Part shown: positions 28,049 to 39,900 of the stretch, in pieces
Numbering within the stretch: position 1 is the first letter of the stretch
Layout of the letters: each line of letters opens with the position of its first letter
From: Erinaceus europaeus
Lineage: Eukaryota > Chordata > Mammalia > Eulipotyphla > Erinaceidae
Length of the DNA stretch: 64,000 bases
Reading direction: 5' to 3'
Assembly: GCF_950295315.1 (NCBI RefSeq)
Contig: NC_080162.1
Coordinates: forward strand, 68,919,760 to 68,983,759
Program-made: the position numbers and the translations under genes
The notes under the pieces: model-generated
What the model was told of the DNA's origin: nothing
Database searches by the model: none
Seen by the model: the letters and a program-made list of their open reading frames with translations, nothing else

Positions 28049-30922
28049 GTAAGTCTGGGTCTGACCTTAGGAGCTCTCCGCCCGCATCTTCTAGATTCCG
28101 TTTTCCTCCAGGTTTCTCTACATAGCCCTTTCACTAGGGTCCTAATCTTGACTCAGGATCCCCAGTCGTGTCTCATCATTTCCTCTGGATCTTATACGAA
28201 GACTCCCTCTTTCCATGATCTCATACCTGGCCCTCTGTCTTAAGTATCCGACTCGGTATTTCTAGAGTTTCTTTCCGATTTGGGGGTGCCTCCACTCAAT
28301 CCCAGACACACGCACCTTGCCCTCCACGTTCATCTCCATCTCCTGTCCCAGGGATCTTCCTCTAGGTTCTCACAGAATCCACTTTCCTCCTCAAAGAGCC
28401 CAACCTCCACTGACTGTTACACTAATCCCTCAGTCAGGATTAATTACACAAAATTGAAACCTCTCCGCCGTTGTCTGTCTGGCGGTGCTCTTTCCTCTAC
28501 CCAGCCAAACAGAAATGCATGTCTACCAGAATAATATTAAAAGACAACTTCCCATATAACGTAGAGTCCTTCCATCGTTTTTTCATCAAAGAATAGGAGG
28601 CACAGGAAAGTTACGTTGTCCACAGTTTGCTTAGAGTTTAAGTGCTCGGCGTTTAGTTTGGTTTGTGAACCTGCCGATTAATCTGTTTTACTACCAGAAA
28701 ACAGGCAGCTTTAGTAACTTTTTGGTGGGGAACAGGTAGTGAGATAAATTCAAAAATGACTTTTTGTGGCAAAAGAAATGATTGGGAACTAAGCTAGTTT
28801 ACATGAAAAGTACAATCAAGCTTTCCTTTTTTAAAATAAATTTCAGCTAAGGTAATAGGAGGTTGTCCAATCCTACGTATCAGGTATACCGCATTATATC
28901 ACTATCATTAGAAGTCTAGTTACCTTCTACCACTGTAGAATTGATCCGCCTTACCTGATTCTCCCACCCTTCAGCCTCTTTCCCAATGGTAACCACCAAC
29001 CTATTGGTATTGAAAACTTTTGTTCTTTTATTTGAATTAATTTAATTTTGAGTTGGATTATTAAAGTACTTTGATAAGAAGTCAGTTGAGTACAAAGTAG
29101 GGACAGCTTTCTACAAATCGTGTAGCTAGTTTTGGTGAGATTTGGAAATTCTGTTAAGTGCTCTCTTCAAGTGAGTTATTTTACTCCTGCATGAATTGAA
29201 CTATTGACTAGTAAAAATAAGCAGGCATTATAAGAAAACTAATTAAATGAACAGTCAACAGCACCAGCCTGGTAACAATGAAGCTTATATGTACAGGTAC
29301 CAGTTCAGAAAAGAGAAGAAGAGAGTTTTCTTTTTCTTTTCCATAAATCTGGTAGCCATTAATAATTACCAGAATTCTGCATTGAGCTCAAAACTCCATC
29401 TTCAGACTCCCAGGCTGAAGATTTCATTTTGGTGTTAATTAGAAAGCTGTTATGAGTGTTCTTCATCATAACTTAATCACTTTGTGTTCTAATTAGAAAT
29501 GCAAGCTTGCATCCAAGTCTATAATTTGGAAGGTGTTACTACAAATTTTTTAAATCCCCTCCAAAGCCCTTAAGTTGTAAATACGTAGTTTGATGTATGA
29601 TCCCAAAGCTACTCAGCTGTATAATGAACAGGTGAACTTTGATCTTCCTTTCTCATACTGTCCAAGTTTTTTGTTGTGTGAGAGAGAAAGATCAGGACAT
29701 TTCTCCCACATTTTATGTAGCACTAATGATCAAACCCAGGGCCTTAGGCTTGGACCCACTGCCCTACTGCCCAACTCCTCTTAGTTTGACTCTTAATAAT
29801 GTGCTCTTATAAATAAAAGATTTGTATTACCAAAGAGATGAATGGTAGCATCTTTAATCTAGAAAGCACTCTTTAGGCATTCACTTAGAAACACTTTCGT
29901 CCTCATTTTTTTTTTTTTTGGCAGAAGTCATAGCATTAGTTTCAATTTTATTTAGACAATTACTCTCTGAGTCCAACTGTACCCAATACCAGCTCTCCTT
30001 TCACCGTTCCCTCAGGGATACATTCATCTGATTTGAGCAGAAGCAATTCTAGTTCTCTGAGGAGACTGAGGACCCTAATCTTTGCCAGTGAAGACATGAC
30101 TTCACACCTCTCTGGCATTTCTGTGACTAGGACTGTGACCTCCCGTCATGCCGATTATTTGTAGTGACACACCCTCTTTGCACATCAGACCATTTATTGA
30201 GACGGCTAAGCCCAATCCAGCTGAAAACTCCGTTGCTTGAGAGATGGCCAGGATACACATCTAGGATTAATTTAAGTATCATTTTCTCAGAGGAAATTTA
30301 TATAAGCAAATATTTTGAGTGTCAGTTACATGTTCGTAATAAGGAAGCCAACGAAGAATAGAAATCTCAATCACTTTAGATCTCACAGGAATTCACATGG
30401 ATTGCTCCAATGAGAAGATTGAATGAACATGTGATACACATATAGAAGGGTAGTAAAGTTTAGAAAAGCCATTAAAGAATAATGAAGCACCCAGGGACTG
30501 GCAGTGGTGGGAAACTTGCAACAAGGGAACCTGAGTGATATGACCCCTGCATTGTGTCATGATCATCCTCTAGTATCACAGAGTAAAGAAGTGAAAGGGT
30601 GGGATAAAGCACGGAATTAACCAAATATGTCTGTTCCAGGATTTAAAGTTCTGTGTTTGGAAGCTAAGTAGGATTTCTGTAGTCTACTCCTCTTTGCTGG
30701 GGTAGACTGTGTGGTAAAGGAAAATGAACCGTGCTTTGGCATCAGGCCTAAATTTGAATTTTATTTATTATTTTGTTGACCAGAGAAGTGCTCAGCTCAG
30801 ACTATTGGTGGTTCTGAATCAAATCTGGGACCTTTCAAGTGCAAGTCTTGTTAGCTGTTTGTCCAGCCCAGATTTGCACGTTAACTTCCACTTCGTAACT
30901 ATGAGTCTTGGCTAATATGTTT

Positions 30923-30985
<63 letters not shown>

Positions 30986-33900
30986 AGAGATTAAGAAGAA
31001 GAGAAATACCTGCAGTGCTGCTTTACCACTCTTGAAACTTTCCTCCTATAGTTGGGGGCCAGGGCCTTGAACCTGGGTCCTTGTGCATTGGGTCATGAGT
31101 GCCCTCAACCAGGTTTGCTACCACCCAGCCCCTTTAAAATCCTTTTCTCTGAACCTCAGATTGCTTATCTGAAAACAACTGTGTTTTAGGATTACTGTGA
31201 GAAGTACAATTTTACAAGTCTGAAATATACTTCCTAGCACCTGGTTACCATTTAGTAAATGTTAGTTTTCCTGTTTTTGAAGCATAAGATTTTTTGGTTT
31301 TGTAGGATTTCTCTTTTAAATTGCAATATGATTTAAAAAAAAAAAAAAGAAAAAGAAATGTAACGGGAAGACCTAAAGCTGCTTGGTTCTCGTAGACCAT
31401 CATCAGTGTTAGGTGCCATTTTCAAATGAGTGGCTTGCTGTTAATGTTTCTTTGATTCAATAACTATAACTTGCTTTGACTATAGAAATTTTCAAAGAAA
31501 GTGACCAGTTATGTTAGGGAATTTGTCTAAATCCTGGCCATCTCAGTGATTGTTTGAAGTTTTCTCATGTAAATTACTAGGGATCCCACAGTTTGTACCT
31601 AGTGACCTAGCATTTCTGATGACCCTCTGTGCTGTTCAGAAAATGTGAAAGCCTATGAATTTGGACTCCTTTTTTTTTTTTGTTAATATTTATTTTATTT
31701 ATTCCCTTTTGTTGCCCTTGTTGTTTTATTGTTGTAGTTATTATTGTTGTTGTCGTCGTTGTTGGATAGGACAGAGAGAAATGGAGAGAGGAGGGAAAGA
31801 CAGAGAGGAGGAGAGAAAGACACCTGCAGACCTGCTTCACCACTTGTGAAGCGACTCCCCTGCAGGTGGGGAGCCGGAGTTCGAACCGGGATCCTTATGC
31901 CGGTCCTTGTGCTTTGCGCCACCTGCGCTTAACCCGCTGCGCTACAGACCGACTCCCCTCTTTTTTTTAAATTAATTTTTTAATTATCTTTACTTTTTAG
32001 ATAGAGGCAGCCAGAAATCGAGAGGGTATAGGAGATAGAGAGGGAGAGAGACAGAGACAACTGCAGCCCTGCTTTACCACTTTCAAAGCTTCCCCCTGCA
32101 GGTGGGGACCAGAGGCTTGAACTCAGGTCCTTGCACATAGTAACATATGCGCTCACCAGTCCCCATTTGGACTTTTTGTCAGAGAAAATTGGGATCAGAT
32201 CAGTGTCTCCTAAGAGAATTATCTTTTGTCCTTATTTCTCATTCCAAAGTCATTGTTTCTGTGCTTGTTTTACTAACTTTATGTCTGCCCCAGCCCCATT
32301 CTATAATTTGTGTGCCAGCTCATGTTCAGGGATAATGCTATTTTCACCCTTCGTGGAAGACTGTTTTGAAATAAATTTGTAACATGCACTCAAGTAGATG
32401 CACCACCGCTCAGCCCCTTGAAATAAATTTGGTTGAAAATAAGTTTTCTTTTTTCCTTTTTTTTTTTTTTTTTGGTCGGCCTCGGTGCCTACACTACGAA
32501 TCCACTGCTCCTAGAGGCTATTTTTTTCCCTCTTGTTGCCCTCGTTTATCATCGTTGTTATTATTATTGTTGTCAGTTTTTTTGGATAGGACAGAGAGAA
32601 ATTAAGAGAGGAAGGAAAGACAAAGGGGGAGAGAAAGATAGACACCTGCAGACCTGCTTCACCACCTGTGAAGCGACCCCCCCTGCAGGTGGGGAGCCAG
32701 GGGCTAGAAGTGGGATCCTTATGCTGGTCCATGCGCTTAGCGCCCTGTGCGCTTAACCCGCCACGCTACCGCCTGGCGCCCGGAACATAAGTTTTCTATG
32801 CTGAACACAAGTGAGATTTAGCTAACTGCTTGCATTTTCTTCTCCAGAAAAGTAACTTTTGAAAAACAGTGGTTCTATCTGGATAACATCATTGGCCATA
32901 GTTATGGAACCACATTTGAAGTGACCAGTGGAGGAAGTCTTCAGCCTAAGAAGAAGAAGGAGGAGCCCACTTCAGGTGCACTACTTAGGGTATATCTAAT
33001 AGGTGTTGAATAGGCTGTGTCCTCAAAAAAAAAAAAAAAAAACTACATTCATTGTCAAAGAACTGTAGCTGTGTGGAATGAAGCATAAAAGTCTGCCTTT
33101 GATGCTGACATAACTGGATTCTCACTCCAGTCCATCACTGACCGGCTCTCTGACCTTGAACCAGGCGTACAATCCCATTAGTCCTTGTCACTTCATTGTT
33201 AGAGCCCTTTCAGTGCTCACACGCTAAGCAACACCTGTGTGATAGTTAACTACAGGGTAGAATTGAAGAGGTCTGGTATTGAATACAACTGATGTGGTTT
33301 AAGTTGAGGCTTTGTCACTTGCCTTATAACCTTGGGCAGTGTTATTTGGTTTCTCTAACTCTTTCATCCTCATCTGTAAATAAGTGAGCATGTTTATTGC
33401 CTTTGCTGTGGTGAATGTGCCTGCTATCTGACATATAGAAAGTTCTTAACAGTGCCTTATCTGTCGTATGGGCCCCATGATTTTAACTATTATTAAAATT
33501 AAATACCTAAACTCTTGTTAAAATAAACATAATGTTTGTTAATAAAATAAAAATGCTGAAATAACAATCAAATTAATATACTGTTAAAATTTAAATAGTT
33601 CTTTAACATCTGTGCCGGGATAGCCTGAGGGTACTTCTTCGGGAGATGGCAACTACCCAACACATCTGTATTTTCATTAAGCTTTAGTTTACTAAAGACA
33701 TGATAGACATTGTGAGTATAGTAATTCAGGAGACAGGTGATCTCAGAATTTACTTAGTGGGAAACACCGAAAATATTAAGTATATATGCACACATCATAA
33801 TTTTAGATGATGCTGTGTGCTTTGAAGCTGAATAAGGCAAGGGAAACAAATTACGAGTTGAATAAATGAGGTTGAGATTATGAGCTCAGCCTTGAGTAAT

Positions 33901-36900
33901 GAAAAGGATGCAGCAATCTTTCACTATAGGAACATTTCAGAGCCGCTTGCGCTAGACCCTGCAGTGGGGTTGTGCTTGATTTGCTTAAGGAACGGAAAGG
34001 TCAGTGTGGCTAAAGTAAAAGTAGAAAATATAGCCAGATCATATACAGCCCTGGATACCATATTTGGAAAGAATTCTAATTGCCATAAAAGCCACTCACT
34101 GTAGAGTAGTGAAGCCGTTTAAATTAAAAAAAAAAAAAAAAAAAAAAACTTTGGTGCAAGTTCTCCTTACTCTGATATGGAGCAGAAAGATAAGTTAGGA
34201 GCTCAGAGTACTCCTGGCAACAAAGGATAGTGGGCTGGGGTGAGGACAGTGGATCTGGAAGGTCAAGTTTGAGTCACTGATGGGCTGGATATAATTTTTT
34301 AAAAAATAATTCAAAAAAAATTTCACATGATAAATGTCATAGAACAATTTCCTTCCTTAGAGACCAAAGAAGCGGGAACTGATAATCGAAATATAATTGA
34401 TGATGGAAAGTCTCAGAAACTTACTCAAGATGACATAAAAGCTTTAAAGGACAAAGGCATTAAAGGAGAGGTAAAATTAAAAGGATGTGTTCTGTTTTTG
34501 TTTGGTATTTAGGAGGTCGCTTGATTTTTCAAATCATCTTACCTAAGTTAAAATGTAAAAGCACTTCTGTTTATAATAACTTGCAGTGTACATGCTTCAG
34601 TGCATCCAAGATTTTACATCTTATATTCAGGGATATTAGTCAGTGACATTACTAATACTGTGAGTGGGAAAGAATTTACTAATTTAGTGCCTGGGAGAAC
34701 TTCCCTTTGATTATCTTTAATAAAGATTCAGTGTCTTCAGGGAAGATTTTATTTATATATATGTATATATATATTTCTATGAAAGAGCTTCATTATGCAA
34801 GTCAGTTCACTGAACCTAGACACATTTAGTTTTTTTAAATTTTTATTTATGATTTAAAAATGATTGACAAGTCTACAGTGATAGTACCCTGAATTCGCCT
34901 AATCTCATCATTTGATTAATAAGATTATAAGGTAACAGGGTTATGATTCCATACAGTTCCCATCACCAGAGTTTCATGTTAAATCTCCTCCATTAGAAAC
35001 TTCCCTATTCTTTATCCCTTTGGAGGTATGTACCAAAATTCTTTTGGGGATGCAAAAGGTGGAAAGTCTGGCTTCTGTAATTGCTTCTAGGAATGATAGC
35101 TTTTACCTCTCTTCTCCCCCTTATTGTTTACTTCTTTTCTTTTACTTTGGTGTGAATGTAGTTAAAAAGTACTTGAATTTTAGTACAAATTCTGGCTACG
35201 ATATAAAAATACAAAGTTAACCCAATGGGACTTCTGTGATAGAAGAACTGGAGAATTCAACCTTTGGATACATTCTAGGGTAAGAAACCTTTGAAATGTT
35301 CTGTTCTGTGAAAATAAAGTTTCAGGAAATCCGCTTGTTTCTTTTCTTGTAGGAAATTGTTCAGCAGTTAATTGAGAATAGTACAACATTTCGAGACAAG
35401 ACAGAATTTGCTCAAGATAAATACATTAAAAAGAAGAAAAAGAAGTAAGTGAGTTTTTAATTTCCAGCACTGTATGTTCCAGACCAGAGTGTGCTCTCAT
35501 TCCATCCCGTCATACCCTCTCCCTGCCCTTCCCCAACTCACTACTCAGAAAATAAATGGCTCTCTCTCTCTCTCTCTTTTACTGATATTTATTTTCATTT
35601 TTAACATATCATAATTTGGACTGGGCACATTTCATTAAGTTTATTTATTTATTTTTACCAGAGCACTTCTCAGCTCTGGCTTACAGTGGTGTGGGGGATT
35701 GAACCTGGGGTTTTGGAGCTTCAGGCATGAGAGTCTGTTTGCATAACCATTATGCTCTCTACCCTCCGCCCAATAAATGACTCTTTTTAAAAGAAAATAA
35801 AGATGAAAACATTGAATTTAAAAATATAAATTTTTTTTTTTTTTTTTTTTTTTTTAGAGACAGAAAGAAAATGAGAGGGAAGGGGGATGTAGAGGAGAGA
35901 GAGAGACACCTGCAGCACTACTTCACCCACTTAAGAAGCTTTTCCCCTGCAGGTGGGGAACAGGCTCAGACCTGGGTGAACTCCACATTTTAAAGCCAGT
36001 TATTTTAATTAGTTTTTTTCTTCCTTCAGATATGAGGCCATCATTACTGTTGTGAAGCCATCTACCCGAATTCTTTCAATTATGTATTATGCAAGAGAAC
36101 CTGGAAAAATTAAGTACGCTTTGTTTCCTTTCAAAAGTATAATTGGGGGAAAATATATCTTACAGAAAGTCATGATTTTAAGTAAAATGAAAAACTTGCT
36201 CACCTGCATAAAGTGTCCTCCTATTTCATACATTGTAAGTCCTTTTTACTGTCGCCTCCAATGCAATCAATCTTATCAGCATAATTTTTATGAAACAGAA
36301 AACTTGAAATGATAATTAAGGGGCTGGGTGGTGGTGCACCTGATTGAGTGCATGTATTACAATGTGCAAGGACCTGGGTTCAAGTCCCCGGTCCCTACCT
36401 GCAGGGGGAAAGCTTTACGAGTGGTGAAGCAGGACTGCAGGTGTCTTTCTGTCTCTCCCTCTCTATCACCCCCTCCCTCTTGATTTCTGGCTGTCTCTAT
36501 CCAATAAATAAAGATAACAAATTTTTTTTAAAGTTTCAAAAAAAAAAAGCAACGTTTGAAAAAAAAAAAGAAAATGATAATTAAAAGAGAAGATTTTACT
36601 TAGCTGGAAATGAATGAAACTTTTGTTGTTGTTCTTTATCTCCTTAGCCACATGAGATATGATACACTAGCCCAGATGCTAACATTGGGAAATATCCGTG
36701 CTGGCAATAAGATGATTGTAATGGAAACATGTGCAGGCTTGGTGTTGGGGGCAATGATGGAACGAATGGGAGGTGAGATTGAACATCCTCAGGTTCATTA
36801 AGACATTGCCATGAAATGAGTAGAAGGTCCTAAAAATGTCAAATTTTTTGAGCAGTAAGGTTGAGTTCCTACAAAATGAATTGCCACTGTAACTCCTGTT

Positions 36901-39900
36901 CCCAGCACAGTCCACACCTCTCAGCCTATGATGTGTTGGCATCTTCAGATGGATTTGTTTCTTTCTAGCTATTTATCATTGGGAATGGTTCTGAAGCCTT
37001 TAAAGGAATTTGACCTCCAGGATAGGAATTACAGGAAAATTGGATAGCTGGTGCTCATTTTATTTGCTTGCATTGAGAGATGGGATAGGAAGAAGACGGG
37101 TGTGTTCTGTCCTGGAAAAATACTACTAAGTTTGGTTTGCCTGCCTTCTTGTTTATCTACCCTATTTGAGGATAAACTAGGTAGGAGAAGCTGAAAGCCA
37201 ATCACCAGTAATGTGAAGTACAAATCTGTGTGATAACGGGGTTTTTACTGTAGTGTCAAGAGGGAATAAGCTTCTTTTAAGACTTTCCAGTTTCATTTAA
37301 AAAAATTTTTTTTAATCAAGACTTTTTTTTTATCTCTTTGGAATTATTTTATCCTTATAAAGAATGTTCAGAAACTCCCAAATTGACATTCAGAGGTGCT
37401 ACATTATCCTTCAGCCTCTGCACAAAGTAAAGTAACTTTACTGTCTTACTGTGGAGGAATCTGAGACTTTGCATAGTCTATACTAACTTCCATTTGAACA
37501 AATGTTTATTTGTATTATCTGCTCAGGTTTTGGCTCCATTATTCAGCTGTACTCTGGAGGTGGACCTGTTCGGGCAGCAACAACGTGTTTTGGATTTCCC
37601 AAATCTTTCCTCAGTGGTCTTTATGAATTCCCACTGAACAAAGTGGACAGTGTCTTAAGTGGAACATTTTCCGCTGAGGCTTTATCTTCAGAGCCAAAAG
37701 ACAGTGCTTCAACTGAAGAAAATAATGGCACACTGGAGGAAAAACAGACTTCTGAACAAGAGAACGGAGACAGCATGTCAGAGGCCCCAGAGAGCAATCA
37801 CCCAGAAGAACAAGAAACAATAGAAAATGTTTCTCAAGATCCAGACTATAAGAAGCCTAAAGAGAGAGGAAGCAAAAAGGATTATGTAAGAATGTTAAAG
37901 AGTCCCCAGCACCCTCATAACATTTCTGTAGGGCCTCAATTAATGTCATTTAAGTTATCTAATGCAGTTTGTTTTTGGAGCGTCAGCTCCCATAATGGTA
38001 AATGTCAGAACAGATGGAGAAAGGATGTGCTCGTGGGTGTACATGCAGGTACAGCTGAATCTTTAGGATGGAGCTTTAGGACACAGAAACATCACATAGG
38101 TAGTTTAATGATGGTATTATACGGACTTTCTTGTGTGTTTCAGCTTCCTTATAAATGACCTATGTGTCAATCCAGGTTGATAAATATTGTTGAAATATTT
38201 TTGACAGACCAGCATTTCCATAAACCTAACTGAATGACCTCTGCGTTGGTTTCTTATTTTTCTTTTTGAAGATTCAGGAAAAGCAGAAGAGACAAGAAGA
38301 GCAGAGGAAACGACATTTAGAGGCTGCGGCTCTGCTGAGTGAAAGAAATGCAGATGGGTGCGTGATGAAAGAATGCAGGAGACATCTTGGTGCTTGGGGC
38401 CTCTGCTTCCAACCGATGAGCATTTTCTTCCTGCATGTCTGCCTTGACTTTAGTGGGAGTAGAGATGATGGTTCTGTCTTCAGTTTTTAAATAAATATGG
38501 CTACATTTGGCAGAGGCTGGGAAATTGTGCTGGTTTCATAATTCTTAGAAAACAATTGGAAATTTTTCATCTGATAGTGCTTCAGATGGGACAGATTAGT
38601 CTGCCTATATGCAGCTTGTGGGGGCATTCAGATTAGTGGGAATCTGGCTAAGCATGACAAGCATGAGGGAAAACCTGGTAGCAGAACTAGATTCATATAT
38701 CTTCAAATCTAGTATCACAGTGCTGCACTTGTTCCCAGATTTTTTTTTTAAATCACTGCCAGTAAGAGTTGTCAAGAACCATGAACGCTTGTAATCTAAT
38801 TTGTATTTTCTAGAAAATAATAGCTCATGATTTTGTTGTATTTAGAAATGTTGTATTTAGAGCACTTCCTTGGTTGAGTCATGCAAATAAACGCATGATG
38901 GTTTTATTCTGCTTTTGGAGGACACCAAGAAATAATTTGTGTTAACATTTTCCTTGCAGTTTAATAATAGCTAGCCGATTTCATCCCACTCCACTGCTGT
39001 TGTCTTTGCTGGACTTCGTAGCCCCTTCAAGACCATTTGTGGCCTACTGTCAGTATAAAGAGGTAATACTGAAATAGGATGGACAAGAATTTTTGCATTT
39101 GAAAGTTGATTTTCAAGTTGCAATCCCTGAAATAATTCTTTTCTTTTTTAATCTCTATTTTCCCTTTTGTTGCCCTTGTTGTTTATCGTTGTTATTGCTG
39201 TCGTTGTTGGATAGGACAGAGAGAAATGGAGAGAGGAGGGGAAGACAGAGAGGAGGAGAGAAAGATAGACACCTGCAGACCTGCTTCACCGCCTGTGAAG
39301 CGACTCCCCTGCAGGTGGGGAGCCGGGGGCTCAAATCAGGATTCTTACGCCGGTCCTTGGCTTTGCGCCACCTGTGCTTAACCCGCTGCGCTATGCCCGA
39401 AATAATTTTTTTAACATTTATTTATTCCCTTTTGTTGTCCTTATTGTTTTATTGTTGTAGTTATTATTGTTGTCATCGTTGTTGGATAGTACAGAGAGAA
39501 ATGGAGAGAGGAGAGGAAGACAGAGAGGGGGAAAGAAAGACAGACACCTGCAGACCTGCTTCACCGCCTGTGAAGCAATCCCCCTGCAGGTGGGGAGCCG
39601 GGGGCTCAAACGGGGATCCTTCCTCTGGTCCTTGTGCTTTGCGCCACGTGTGCTTAACCCGCTGTGCTACCGCCCGACTCCCCCTGAAATAATTCTTAAC
39701 AACTCTACTTATGCCTTCAGCCTCTGTTGGAATGCTACACCAAACTTCGGGAGAGAGGAGGTGTCATCAACCTCAGGCTGTCTGAAACCTGGCTCAGAAA
39801 TTACCAGGTATGTGTCCTGTATAGCCAGGAACAGGAGCTGTTCTTCTGAGTCCTGAGAGCTGTTAAACAGAGAGAACCCTGTTTCTATCTACAGAGGTGT

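Noticed and set aside
37886..38158. Extension of the TRMT6 exon 7 frame past the donor
   Set aside because: GTAAGA follows GSKKDY and exon 8 continues the known protein; the extension has no family match.
39093..39692. Open frame of 199 codons on the plus strand
   Set aside because: It runs through two type A SINEs in an intron. The Cys/Leu-rich and [20 protein letters not shown] peptides recur wherever this SINE occurs in this orientation.
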